This document shows, piece by piece, positions 15,840-24,763 of a stretch of DNA of 64,000 nt. The stretch comes from Rosistilla carotiformis (GTDB lineage Bacteria; Planctomycetota; Planctomycetia; Pirellulales; Pirellulaceae), in contig NZ_CP036348.1 of the NCBI RefSeq assembly GCF_007753095.1, forward strand, positions 4,937,411 to 5,001,410, written 5' to 3'. How positions within the stretch are numbered: the first letter of the stretch is position 1; every line of letters begins with the position of its first letter. Both the position numbers and the translations under genes were made by a program. A model generated the notes under the pieces. That model was given only the letters and a program-made list of their open reading frames with translations, ran no database searches and had not been told where the DNA came from.

Positions 15840-18785
15840 TTAACGCCTCGCGTTCGCTTTTGCTTGACGCAAGCGCTCGGTGTATGAGAGGGCTTCGGGA
15901 GCATCGTCGCTGCCGAGAGTTGGGGGCTTCGTTTGAACGGTTGGCGTTTCAACTGCAGGAAGCAGTGCCGAAGGTTCGGACTCCTGCATCGCGCTGCCAG
16001 CCGCTTGCTGTTTGATCGAGCGGAGCGTTTGCAGGCGCTGGAGCTTGCTCGCGTCGGCGTCCTGCAATTTCGTGGCTCGCTTGGCAGCTAGACGTTTCAC
16101 TCCGCTGAAGTCCCAGCGGATCCGGCGGACCGCGATGTCGCCGACAAACAAGCAGCATCCGATCAGAACGAAGATGGGCCAAAAATCTTGGATCGAACGG
16201 ATCGCATCCAAACCGCCACGAAACGGGTTCAAAGCCGCCGGATCGGCGTCGCCGCTCGCCATCGATGGAGCCAACGTTCCCGCCGCGCCGCCGCGTGGCT
16301 CCGCTGCAGCCAATTGTTCCAATAGCCCTCGATTCACTTCGCGGATCCGGTATTCGGCGCTAAACGGCACGCTAACGCCGGTGGTCAGCGGAGCCGAGCC
16401 AGCTTCGGGGACGACGTGGACAAAATAGTTCCCCGCGCGATCTACAGGAAACGAACCGACGTAACGTCCCGGCGCGGTCTGCCGCATCCGCAAGTCGATA
16501 GGTTCGAGATCGGGGTCGAGCACCGAGGCTCCCATCTCGAGAAAGTTCAAATACTGATCGCTCTCATCCAACGCGTTCACAACGACTTGCACCTGTCCAT
16601 CATTCACGACGGTCGCCAACGTGAACTTCCCCGCGTCGCCGGCGGGTCGATTCAGCCATCGCATCAATTGAGCGATCAATTTCTTGCGGTCATCCCACGT
16701 CCGCCAATCGCTTGCCCAACGCTGGCCGCCATCGGTCGTCAAGACCGCCGTCCGCCCCAGCCCATACTGCCATACGGCCAGCACCGGCTGTTGGCTGTTC
16801 TGAGGTCCCGCCGCGGACATCAAGACCTGAGCCAACGGGCTATCCTTGGCCGTCGTCATCACATAGCCGCGGATCGGTGGCGGGCTGCCAACGCCTTGGA
16901 TTAGCGGATGGTCTTGCGCGAGCTGCGGCTGCACGCCTGCTGGCTGTTCGAAAATCAAGGGTCGCGAAACCCGACGCGTCTCCCGCATCACGATCCGCGG
17001 AATCCCTCGCGGCGAATGCACATGGTACATCTTTCCATTGCCAATCGAAGCGATCTGTCGCATCAAGCTCAGATCCGCATCTTTGCCGATCGCTACCGAC
17101 GAAACGGTGATCCCTTGTTGTTGCATCCGCTGCGTCAAAGCGGCAAAGTCGTTTGGCATGGTTTGCCCATCGGTCAGCACGATCATGTGCTTCACCGCCG
17201 CTTCGGTTTGCGACAGCCCGATAAACGCTCGCTCCATCGCCGGATACATCACCGTGCCGCCGCCAGCTGTGATGCGCGAAACCATCGGCAACATGTGCGT
17301 TCGCCCCGCAACCGGCTGCATCGGAATCACTTCGCGCGTCGCGCCGTCGAAGGTCCAGATTCCCAAGTGATCGCTTGGGCCAAGCATCTTGATCGCCTCG
17401 GACGCCGCCGCTTTGCACAGCTGCATTTTTTGGCCATCCATCGATCCGCTGCTGTCAATCACCAGTGCCAACGCCCCGACCGCAGCGACTTTCAGATTCT
17501 TGATTTCGAAGTCGACAGGCATCGCTTTTTCGAGTGCCGTCCCGGTCCAACCGCCGGCACCCAACGCATCGGGACCGCCGATCATCAGCAAGCCCGCTCC
17601 CAATTGTTGCGTGTTGCGAACCAAGATCTCGATCTGATCATCGTTGAACCATTGCAGCGAATCGACAGCATCCCCGCCGACGCGCGGCACGTTGGCCAAG
17701 ATCACTGAATCGTAGGCTTGCAGTTGAGCCAGCGAACTGAAAGTCGCGTCGCTCGGCTCGACAACGACTTCGATATTCTCTTCACGCAACCGATCGGCAA
17801 ACTCGGCCCACGCTCCAGGCTCGGTCGCCGGTTCGATCAGCAGCACGCGACTCTGCCCCCGCACATTCGCAAACGCCACGGCACGATTGTTCTGCGACCG
17901 CGCGTCATCCGCCGGATCGTCGGGGACGAAGGTCGCGGTGTACGTATAAGGCGCGGCGCGATCGATCGTATGTCGCAATGGAAAGACGTTTTTCCCAGGT
18001 GTCAGCAGGATCGGTTGATTCAAGATCATCTGATCGTCGTGTCCGCTGCGCCGCGTGACCTGCAGTCGTCCCGCAACGGGAGCGTCCGAATTCTCCGCAG
18101 CAAAATTCGTCATCACGACGCGTGCTTCGATCGGTTGTCCGCGGCGAATTTGCGCCGGCATGTCGAGTTTTTCGACCAACACGTCGCTGCCCGACTGCGT
18201 CGGAACGGGAACGATGTCGATCCCAATCCCATCGTCGGCGATCCGATCGGCGATTCGCGCAGCCTGACCCAGCGTCTGATTCCCATCGGTGAGGATCACG
18301 ATCCGGCGGCGGACGTCGGTTGGCATCGCGGTCCGAGCCAACTGCAACGCCTGTTCGAGATTCGTCGCGTCGGTGCGAAGCGATCCGTCGCTGAACTGCG
18401 ACCGCTGCGGAAGGTCGTCGCTGAACGGAGGGACTTCGATCGTCGCCTCTCTACCAAACAGGATCACTCCCGCCAGATCGTCGCGCGACGCGTGGCGATG
18501 CGCGCGCACGTTGGCGGCGACGAAGTCGAACATCTCCCGGCGCCGACCGGCATCGATACTCTCGGATTGGTCCAACAGATACATCACCGCGACGCGGTCG
18601 CTGTGCCAACGAATCTGCACGCCCGCGATCGCCGCAACGATCGCCAACAGGACCAGCGAACGCAAACCGATCGCAACCGCCGCATGCACGACGCCCAATC
18701 CGCGACGCCGGTACGCGGCTACCCAGAACAGAGGCAACAGGCACAGCAGCCATAAAAATTCGGGGGCATCAAAACCGATTCGCAT
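15840..18785 (-). CDS. Large membrane protein with two VWA domains
   Basis: 981 residues. Two N-terminal transmembrane helices (about 8-24 and 40-57) are followed by a first von Willebrand A domain with the MIDAS motif LLDQSES (71-77). A glutamine-amidotransferase-like segment follows (SRVLLIEPATEPGAWAEF onward), then a second VWA domain with ALVIDSSGSMDG, another GATase-like region, and a C-terminal transmembrane helix (PIFVLIGCCLFVGDIAV). This architecture is frequent in planctomycetes and related to the aerotolerance (Bat) proteins; it is thought to be a periplasmic or surface protein-interaction platform. No partner MoxR ATPase gene lies next to it, which is unusual for Bat-type operons. 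Its function is not established. Confidence 0.8.
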   Translation of the reverse strand: MRIGFDAPEFLWLLCLLPLFWVAAYRRRGLGVVHAAVAIGLRSLVLLAIVAAIAGVQIRWHSDRVAVMYLLDQSESIDAGRRREMFDFVAANVRAHRHASRDDLAGVILFGREATIEVPPFSDDLPQRSQFSDGSLRTDATNLEQALQLARTAMPTDVRRRIVILTDGNQTLGQAARIADRIADDGIGIDIVPVPTQSGSDVLVEKLDMPAQIRRGQPIEARVVMTNFAAENSDAPVAGRLQVTRRSGHDDQMILNQPILLTPGKNVFPLRHTIDRAAPYTYTATFVPDDPADDARSQNNRAVAFANVRGQSRVLLIEPATEPGAWAEFADRLREENIEVVVEPSDATFSSLAQLQAYDSVILANVPRVGGDAVDSLQWFNDDQIEILVRNTQQLGAGLLMIGGPDALGAGGWTGTALEKAMPVDFEIKNLKVAAVGALALVIDSSGSMDGQKMQLCKAAASEAIKMLGPSDHLGIWTFDGATREVIPMQPVAGRTHMLPMVSRITAGGGTVMYPAMERAFIGLSQTEAAVKHMIVLTDGQTMPNDFAALTQRMQQQGITVSSVAIGKDADLSLMRQIASIGNGKMYHVHSPRGIPRIVMRETRRVSRPLIFEQPAGVQPQLAQDHPLIQGVGSPPPIRGYVMTTAKDSPLAQVLMSAAGPQNSQQPVLAVWQYGLGRTAVLTTDGGQRWASDWRTWDDRKKLIAQLMRWLNRPAGDAGKFTLATVVNDGQVQVVVNALDESDQYLNFLEMGASVLDPDLEPIDLRMRQTAPGRYVGSFPVDRAGNYFVHVVPEAGSAPLTTGVSVPFSAEYRIREVNRGLLEQLAAAEPRGGAAGTLAPSMASGDADPAALNPFRGGLDAIRSIQDFWPIFVLIGCCLFVGDIAVRRIRWDFSGVKRLAAKRATKLQDADASKLQRLQTLRSIKQQAAGSAMQESEPSALLPAVETPTVQTKPPTLGSDDAPEALSYTERLRQAKANARR

Positions 18786-18926
18786 CCAAGATTCCTAGTC
18801 CTACGCATCCATCAATCGAACCAACGCTATAAGCTACATCGCGACATGCGAGAAGTAAAACTGGCCACCGAGATCCTCGGGAGCTATTGGTGCCCGGCTG
18901 ATAGATCCAATTTGAAACACGGCTTT

Positions 18927-19005
18927 AGCCACAGAGATCTCAGAGTCCACAGAGAAAACTAGCCGCGATTCGTGGGCCTCGGTGAACTCGGAGATCTCTG
19001 TGGCT
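18927..19005. repeat. 79-bp inverted-repeat element with CCACAGAG arms
   Basis: The left arm AGCCACAGAGATCTCAGAG (18927-18945) and right arm (18987-19005) are reverse complements at 18 of 19 positions, separated by 41 bp. It sits in the 300-bp gene-free gap 18786-19085. Similar CCACAGAG-based dispersed repeats occur in several environmental bacterial genomes; whether this one is multicopy here cannot be tested in this window. It could also form a long hairpin at the end of the flavoreductase operon. Confidence 0.55.
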
Positions 19006-19085
19006 TCGACTGCATTGCTTTGATGCTATAAGGATAACATCGCGGCTTCGATATAGACCACGCGACGGAGTCGTCTAGCCACCAA

Positions 19086-20759
19086 CTAATAGACGTCGCG
19101 GCGGTAGCGGCCGTCGGCGAGCATCTGGTCGACCAGCGTGTTGCCGAGCGTTTTGCGGATCACGGCATCGACCGCGGGAGCCATCCCATCGAGGCTGCCG
19201 CAGACATAGATCGCCGCGTCGCGTGCAACCCAGGCTTTCAGTTCGTCAGCCGATTCGCTTAGTCGATCCTGAACGTAGGTCCGCTGTTCGCCGTCGCGGG
19301 AGAAGGCGAGGTCCAAGCGTTTCAGCAGCCCTTGCTGTTGCCAACTGGAGAGTTCATCGCGAAAGAAGAAGTCGCGATCGGCGGAGCGTTCGCCAAACAG
19401 CAGCCAGTTCTCGGAATGCCCCGCGGCGACGCGTTGCTTCAAATGTCCACGCAGCCCCGCGATCCCGGTTCCGTTGCCGATCAAGATCATCGGGCGATCG
19501 ACCGATTGGGGATGGAAGCTCGGGTTGCTGCGGAGCCTCAATCGCACCGACTGCTGCAATTCCAAGTGGTCGCACAACCAACCGCTACAAATTCCGAGCG
19601 TCCCGTCGGTCCGCACGACGCGGCGAAGCACCAATTCCAAATTGCCATCGCTGGGCAACGACGCGATCGAATACTCGCGAGGCTTCAGCGGCTTCAAGCC
19701 ATCGGCCAACGTCTGCGGATTCCGACCTTCAACGCCATCGAGATCTGGCAACTCACACCGCGCCAACCGCTCGGCAAACGTCGTGCTCTCATGGCCGACT
19801 TCGATCGTCGTCTCGCCATCGCATCCCGCTGCTTCCAACCAGCGTTCAACGGAGGCTCGCGAATTCCGTGGTTCGACCTCGGCGATGTCACCCGCTTGCC
19901 AAGCCACCGGGCCCGCCTCGTGGCCTGTTTGTTGTAATTTCAGATGATAGACGCCGCCACCAAGACTGCCTGGATTCAATTCCTGGCGTGCGACCAGTTG
20001 CCAGTCGTCCAGTTTCGGCGGTTGCCATGGCGTTGCCGCAACCGTTTCGAAGGTCTCGGCAACTTTGGTTTGCCAAGTTTGAAGCGCCGCCGGATCGCCG
20101 TTATCGACTTCGACGATATCGAACAGCGGCCGCGCCTTGTGTCGCCGCAACCATTGATCGACCTGCCGCCCAAACGCACAGAACTGGGTGTAGGTGCGAT
20201 CGCCGAGGGCGAGCACCGCATATTCCAAGGCCTGCAGATCCGCAGCCTGCCCCATCACCTCTTCGAGAAATCCATAGGCGTGATCGGGCGGATCGCCTTC
20301 CCCCGTCGTGCTGGCGACAAACAACAAACGTCCGCCGCGGACCAATCGCTCGCGATCGATCTGTTCGATCCCCGCCAGGTGAGCCAACTGGCCCGCTTCG
20401 TTCAGCGACGCCGTTGTCTGCTGAGCCAGTTCATACGCGAAGCCTGTTTGGCTAGCGTAAACCACGGCGATCGAAGAGGGATCGACCGCGGCTTCCCCCG
20501 TCGCAGCAGCGGTTGCAGCACCGACGGAGTTGCTGGCTTGCATACGCTTCGCCGGACGACGGAGCATCCGCAGGCAAAACAGCAGATAAAATGTTAGCGT
20601 CCCACCGGCAATCCACCACCGCGATGAGGGTGGATTTGCAATCCACCAAGCACCGCGAGTGAGCCGCAGAAACAGCAACGCAACAATCACCAACAGCAGC
20701 ATGACGACTGCGTTGCCGATCACTTCAGCGAATCTGCGGCGGGGTGGTTGGTTTGCCAT
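19086..20759 (-). CDS. Membrane-anchored flavodoxin/ferredoxin-NADP reductase (sulfite-reductase alpha-like)
   Basis: 557 residues. Two N-terminal transmembrane helices (about 14-33 and 45-63) anchor a cytochrome-P450-reductase-like soluble part. It has an FMN-binding flavodoxin domain (AVVYASQTGFAYELA near 99; STTGEGDPPDHAY), an FAD domain (PREYSIASLPS) and an NADP-binding domain (GNGTGIAGLRG, YVCGSLDGM), ending in the aromatic tail RYRRDVY typical of the family. It should move electrons from NADPH through FAD and FMN to a membrane or periplasmic acceptor. It ends a tight operon after PepSY, DUF2271 and DUF4198 genes (24-bp gap to DUF4198). That set suggests a ferric-chelate reductase rather than sulfite reduction. 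The acceptor is inferred. Confidence 0.82.
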   Translation of the reverse strand: MANQPPRRRFAEVIGNAVVMLLLVIVALLFLRLTRGAWWIANPPSSRWWIAGGTLTFYLLFCLRMLRRPAKRMQASNSVGAATAAATGEAAVDPSSIAVVYASQTGFAYELAQQTTASLNEAGQLAHLAGIEQIDRERLVRGGRLLFVASTTGEGDPPDHAYGFLEEVMGQAADLQALEYAVLALGDRTYTQFCAFGRQVDQWLRRHKARPLFDIVEVDNGDPAALQTWQTKVAETFETVAATPWQPPKLDDWQLVARQELNPGSLGGGVYHLKLQQTGHEAGPVAWQAGDIAEVEPRNSRASVERWLEAAGCDGETTIEVGHESTTFAERLARCELPDLDGVEGRNPQTLADGLKPLKPREYSIASLPSDGNLELVLRRVVRTDGTLGICSGWLCDHLELQQSVRLRLRSNPSFHPQSVDRPMILIGNGTGIAGLRGHLKQRVAAGHSENWLLFGERSADRDFFFRDELSSWQQQGLLKRLDLAFSRDGEQRTYVQDRLSESADELKAWVARDAAIYVCGSLDGMAPAVDAVIRKTLGNTLVDQMLADGRYRRDVY

Positions 20760-20782
20760 GGGACCTAATCAATCAAACGGAT

Positions 20783-21589
20783 TTACTGTGGCAAAACTTC
20801 AAGCGTTGCGGCGTAGCTGAGACGACGGGTCTTCGCTTGGGCGGTCTTCCCTTTTTCGTCTTGCGACGAAGTCGAAAACCAATACATGCCGGGCTTCTCA
20901 AACGCGACAGTGAATTCTCCGTTCTCGTCGGTCGTCGCGATGACTTCTTCCTGCGAATCGCGGTAGCGGGTTCCGCCGCGGATGATCTCGATCTCCAATC
21001 CCGCCGCGGGCTTGCCTTCAATCAGCAATTGAAACTGACTCTTCTCTCCCGCATACAAATCGTTGGGATGCGTCGCGGCAACCAATTCGATTCCAACGCC
21101 GGTCGGCTTCAACGCTTCCTTGCTAGGAGCCCCATTGGTGACGAAAGTCTCGATCCGTCCAACGCTTTCGGTAACCTTCAGGTTTTCAGCATTGGCCGGT
21201 ACTTCGGTTGCAAACGTTGCGGCCGATCCACGCCAGCGTTTGCGTTCGCCGTTTTCGACCCAGCTGGCGAAAAGGCCTTGGTTCATCAACGCGATGCGGT
21301 AGGTTCCTTCCTGCTCCAACTGAACATCAAACACGCTACGATACTTGCCGGTCGAAGCGTTTTGAGCTTCCGCCGAACCGCCATCGGGAGCGGTGATCAC
21401 GAGGCCGTCGAGACGCAACGGATGGTGATTGAAGTAGAACAGGTCGTTCGACACGGCGGCGTCGACGGTGACCCAAGGATCGTTCCCCGAAAGGGACGTC
21501 TGCGATGGCAGCACCCACACTTTGTGAGCGGATGCGATCTGCGACAGCGTGACAACGAGGGCAACAGCCAGGAAGGATGAAATTTTCAT
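20783..21589 (-). CDS. DUF4198 periplasmic protein
   Basis: 268 residues with a signal peptide ending near residue 21 (IASA-HK). The mature protein starts with [14 protein letters not shown], the DUF4198 signature in which the N-terminal His may bind metal, and ends in a beta-sandwich with [23 protein letters not shown]4198 proteins are often found beside TonB receptors or metal transporters and are proposed to take part in periplasmic metal handling. Preceded by an AGAGAG ribosome-binding site. Second-last gene of the PepSY/DUF2271/DUF4198/flavoreductase operon. Confidence 0.82.
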   Translation of the reverse strand: MKISSFLAVALVVTLSQIASAHKVWVLPSQTSLSGNDPWVTVDAAVSNDLFYFNHHPLRLDGLVITAPDGGSAEAQNASTGKYRSVFDVQLEQEGTYRIALMNQGLFASWVENGERKRWRGSAATFATEVPANAENLKVTESVGRIETFVTNGAPSKEALKPTGVGIELVAATHPNDLYAGEKSQFQLLIEGKPAAGLEIEIIRGGTRYRDSQEEVIATTDENGEFTVAFEKPGMYWFSTSSQDEKGKTAQAKTRRLSYAATLEVLPQ

Positions 21590-21659
21590 CGTGAGACTCT
21601 CTAAAGGGTAACAAAGGGTTTTACAGGGAACCGAAATCGAACATGGAATCGTGGATTGG

Positions 21660-22226
21660 CTAGGGCTTGACCGAAAGGGTCACCTCTCCCAGCTCTTTTT
21701 CGCCTTGGGCGTCGAGCGTCTGTGACGACGTGGCAGGCCATTTAAAAGGGATCTTCACCAGTTCACGGCCACCCACTTCGCGGGACGCTTCGACGATCAG
21801 GGTGTATTCCCCGGCCGGAAGATCGGCCAATTGAGGCTGCTTGTCCGTGAAGGTCAGCGAGTGCTTGCCGACCGGCCGCGTCGCCCCGGTGACGCCATCG
21901 ACCGGCACGTCCAATGAACGGCCAGAGATCCGCCACCACTGCCGCAAGTCGGGCAACCATTTGGTGCCGTGCCCTTCGTTCGTGTCGCGCATCTGATACC
22001 AAACCGTCAGGTTGCGAATCTGTTTGCGGTCGGCGGTTTGAATCCAGGCGGCGACATAGGGGCGGTGATATTCCGAAACGTTCAGTCGCGGAATTTCGAT
22101 GCTCAGTTCGATCTCCGCGGCCGTCGCCGGCGCGGCTGGCATGGCAAACGCCAAGGCGAACGAAGCGGCAAGAAGGGGAAAGCGTTTCAACATGCGTCGA
22201 CTCTTGTTGTTCAAGGAAACAGTCAT
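21660..22226 (-). CDS. DUF2271 periplasmic protein
   Basis: 188 residues from the ATG at 22226 (an internal ATG at 22193 is also possible). A signal peptide ([20 protein letters not shown]) is followed by the DUF2271 core: [24 protein letters not shown], then [20 protein letters not shown] and [16 protein letters not shown] longer open frame continues upstream, but that part lies over the PepSY gene in another frame and is not real. Family members accompany PepSY proteins and flavin-dependent reductases. The role is unknown, presumably in heme or iron-chelate reduction at the periplasmic face. 32 bp separate it from the PepSY stop. Confidence 0.8.
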   Translation of the reverse strand: MTVSLNNKSRRMLKRFPLLAASFALAFAMPAAPATAAEIELSIEIPRLNVSEYHRPYVAAWIQTADRKQIRNLTVWYQMRDTNEGHGTKWLPDLRQWWRISGRSLDVPVDGVTGATRPVGKHSLTFTDKQPQLADLPAGEYTLIVEASREVGGRELVKIPFKWPATSSQTLDAQGEKELGEVTLSVKP

Positions 22227-22258
22227 GGAGAGGATGGTGAAAATTGGAAGCGTGGCAG

Positions 22259-22933
22259 TCAGTGGATCAACAGCAGCGCGAGTAAAAACGGAACGATCAG
22301 CCCCAGTCCGACCAGCGGCCACGTCATCCGCCGGTTTCTCGCGTGCAGGAATAATAGCCCCAAACCGGTAAAGCAAAACACGAGCGTTGCGATCGCAAAG
22401 ATGTCGATGAACCAACTCCACGCCGGCCCCGTGTTGCGGCCTTTGTGCAGGTCGTTGAAATACGAGATCCAGCCGCGCTGCGTCCGTTCGAATTCGACTT
22501 CGCCAGCAAACCGATCGATGCTCACCCACGCATCGCTCCCCGGGCCGGGCATCGATAGATAGATCTCGTCCTCGTTCCATTCGGCCTCTCGCGAACCGAT
22601 CGCGATCCCCGTTTGATCGCTCAACCAAGTCGCGACCGCCGATGGCAGCGGAGCTTTCTCGGCAGGCGTCTGAGCGTCGATCGCGTCGGTTATCTCCTGC
22701 GGTAGCTCGATGATCTGGTGCTCCACATCCGGAACCGTCTCGATCTGCGAAGCGTGATTCAGCGTGATCCCGGTGACCGAAAACAAGATCATCCCGATCA
22801 GACAGACGGCCGAGCTGATCCAGTGCCATTGGATCATCGTTCGCAACCAGAACCCGCGGCGCAGCGTCTGGCTGACCGACGGCGGATCCGACGGGATCGG
22901 TGGTTTGGTGGTGTCGGGAGATCGCTGACTCAA
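22259..22933 (-). CDS. PepSY-associated transmembrane protein
   Basis: 224 residues if it begins at the TTG at 22933, chosen because GGGGAG sits 8 nt before it. A longer frame up to 23143 lacks protein character in its N-terminal 70 residues. One transmembrane helix (about residues 35-56, [20 protein letters not shown]) is followed by a periplasmic PepSY-like region ([31 protein letters not shown]) and two C-terminal helices. The pattern W-H-W near the first helix and the DLHKGR motif resemble heme-binding PepSY/FoxB-like proteins that reduce iron chelates. First gene of the four-gene operon. Confidence 0.75.
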   Translation of the reverse strand: MSQRSPDTTKPPIPSDPPSVSQTLRRGFWLRTMIQWHWISSAVCLIGMILFSVTGITLNHASQIETVPDVEHQIIELPQEITDAIDAQTPAEKAPLPSAVATWLSDQTGIAIGSREAEWNEDEIYLSMPGPGSDAWVSIDRFAGEVEFERTQRGWISYFNDLHKGRNTGPAWSWFIDIFAIATLVFCFTGLGLLFLHARNRRMTWPLVGLGLIVPFLLALLLIH

Positions 22934-23079
22934 ACCAGACTCTCCCCAGAAAAACCGTACGGCATCGACGCACTGGGCGAGGCGAACAGTGCGGAATGGG
23001 TTGGAGGGCGCATTTTGCAGCCTTGAGTTTGCAGTACAAATCGGCGAGCACGACGCTGCCGCTGGAGGCTGGCTACAAG

Positions 23080-23116
23080 GCAAAAATGCTTGACGTCGGT
23101 CGGCGAGCATTTTTGC
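23080..23116. repeat. 11-bp perfect inverted repeat with 15-nt spacer
   Basis: GCAAAAATGCT (23080-23090) and AGCATTTTTGC (23106-23116) are exact reverse complements. It lies about 150 bp upstream of the PepSY start. It could be an operator for the PepSY operon or a hairpin in a leader. Confidence 0.5.
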
Positions 23117-23312
23117 GTCGGACGACCGTCGGAGCATTGCCATTTGCTGGCGGGGACAACCGATGACAAACAGTTTGCTATCGGCTGCGATGACGCGTTA
23201 TTGAGATCGCGTCGCAATAAGCGTAGTTGCCGACCGAGGCGTTGGCAACCGGTGAAGTCCAAATTTCGCGCGCCGCGGTCAGAATTTTCCCAGCGTTTTC
23301 CTTGGCGAACCT

Positions 23313-23340
23313 CCGCTGGCGGTCGATTGATCGCCAGCGG
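23313..23340. repeat. 9-bp perfect inverted repeat
   Basis: CCGCTGGCG and CGCCAGCGG enclose a 10-nt loop. The same CCGCTGGC core forms a hairpin at 36350-36372 and appears near 62260, suggesting a dispersed short palindrome rather than a site-specific operator. Confidence 0.45.
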
Positions 23341-23683
23341 TGAAACTTCCGCCGCCCATCCGGCGTCCCCCCCTCCCTCTGGGCGACGCGGGCTTCACCG
23401 AAACAGATTTTTCTTTCCGGGATGACTCTCCCCAGCAGATCCCCGTTGATGCAGGAATCGGCGAGGCAAAGACGCGGGAAGGTGATGGGCCATCCACCGT
23501 GCCCCGCCGCCAGGGGGGAGCCCGATGGGCGAGGTTGGCATGCGGGTTGCTGGAGCGAGAGGCGTTCGACATTGCGGTGGAAGATGCCGATGGCGGAGCC
23601 ACGTCTCTCACGCGAACGGTTTTACCATCGCAACGAGACCCTACCTTTTTGATCCTTCATGCACCGAGAAGTTGCCAACTCAC

Positions 23684-24460
23684 ATGAGCCAAGAAAATCG
23701 AGACGCCCCACTGTGGGTTCGAAACGCCACCAAAACGTTTCGCCAGGGAGAGCGTGCGATCGACGCTTTGAAGGACGTCGATCTGACTGTTGAGCACGGT
23801 TCGTTTGTCGCGGTGATGGGTGCCAGCGGATCGGGAAAAAGTACGCTGTTGCATTTGATGGCAGGTCTGACGCGGCCGACCGCAGGCGAAGTTTTTGTCG
23901 ACGGGCAGGATCTTGCAACGCTATCGGATCGCAAGCTGACCGAATTTCGACGCGAACACATCGGGCTGGTTTTTCAATCGTTCAATTTAGTGCCGGCGCT
24001 TAGCGCGGCCGACAACATCCTGCTGCCGCTGTACGCCGCAGGAATCAAACAGCCCAAGAGCAGTTCGCTGGCCGCTTTGGCAGACCGTTTGGGAATCGGC
24101 GATCGACTGACGCATCGCCCCGACGCGCTCAGCGGCGGCCAGCAGCAACGCGTTGCAATCGCACGAGCGTTGGCATCCGATCCGGCGATCGTGCTGGCCG
24201 ACGAACCGACCGGAAGCCTCGATTCGGTCACCGGTCAATCGATTTGCAAACTGCTGCGTGAACTATGCGACCAACAGCAGCGGACGATCATCGTCGTGAC
24301 GCACGAACCGAGCGTGGCGATCTGGTCGGACCGGGTCGTGATTCTGAAGGATGGCCAGATCGTTCAGTCGCTACAAACCGACGAATATCCCGACGCCCAA
24401 GCCTTGGCGGCTCACTACCAAGAGGTTTTGGGAGCGGGCGAACCCGTCTTAACCACCTAA
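23684..24460 (+). CDS. ABC transporter ATP-binding protein (LolD/MacB type), no adjacent permease
   Basis: 258 residues from the ATG at 23684; the frame extends upstream but without protein character. Walker [10 protein letters not shown] (about residues 47-55), Q-loop [14 protein letters not shown], signature [15 protein letters not shown], Walker [13 protein letters not shown] and the switch His VVTHEP are all intact, so it should be an active ATPase. The sequence type is that of LolD/MacB/FtsE-like exporters, which normally sit beside a FtsX-type permease. Here the next gene is a DUF1559 protein, so the permease must be encoded elsewhere or has been lost. Divergent from the PepSY operon. 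Confidence 0.9.
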   Translation: MSQENRDAPLWVRNATKTFRQGERAIDALKDVDLTVEHGSFVAVMGASGSGKSTLLHLMAGLTRPTAGEVFVDGQDLATLSDRKLTEFRREHIGLVFQSFNLVPALSAADNILLPLYAAGIKQPKSSSLAALADRLGIGDRLTHRPDALSGGQQQRVAIARALASDPAIVLADEPTGSLDSVTGQSICKLLRELCDQQQRTIIVVTHEPSVAIWSDRVVILKDGQIVQSLQTDEYPDAQALAAHYQEVLGAGEPVLTT

Positions 24461-24763
24461 CTTCCATGTCGAAAGCGAGCTGCCTGTTTGCAAACAAATG
24501 CGAACCGGTTTGCTTTGCCGACGGCTTGCCAAATTCCAATTTCCTGGAAGCTTCGAAAAGCGAAAACCTACCTGCGTCATGGACCGTTCCATTCGGCGCG
24601 ACAACACCGCCCAAGGCCTCAGCCATTGGCTGCAACTTGGGCGGATAGCAAGCAATAGAGTCTCTATCTCTTAGCCAGCCAAACTCGGTTTTCCAAGCCA
24701 CAGTCCTCGTTGGACCGCGGCCAACCGTTTCCATTTGCCTGCCTATTTGAGGAGCATTGTATT
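24461..24763. other. Gene-free 303-bp stretch
   Basis: Between the ABC ATPase stop and the DUF1559 start. It probably contains the DUF1559 promoter. No repeat, hairpin or RNA gene was recognised. Confidence 0.45.

Larger units (their letters stand above)
22934..23683. other. Gene-free 750-bp stretch between divergent transcription units
   Basis: It holds the promoters of the PepSY operon (minus) and of the ABC ATPase gene (plus), although no clear -10/-35 pair was found. It contains two perfect inverted repeats (23080-23116 and 23313-23340, described separately). No Fur-box-like site was seen here, unlike upstream of feoA. Open frames in it have no protein character. Confidence 0.5.

Noticed and set aside
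19086-20759. Annotation as sulfite reductase alpha subunit
   Set aside because: Domain order fits, but two membrane helices and PepSY/DUF2271/DUF4198 neighbours, with no hemoprotein subunit, point to another acceptor.
22227-23051. Long frame reading through the DUF2271 gene up to 23051
   Set aside because: Its first 275 residues are Arg-rich shadow translation of the PepSY gene; the true signal peptide starts at 22226.
22934-23143. Upstream extension of the PepSY frame to 23143 (70 more residues)
   Set aside because: The extra residues lack signal or membrane character, while a GGGGAG site directly precedes the TTG at 22933; the extension also covers an expected promoter region.
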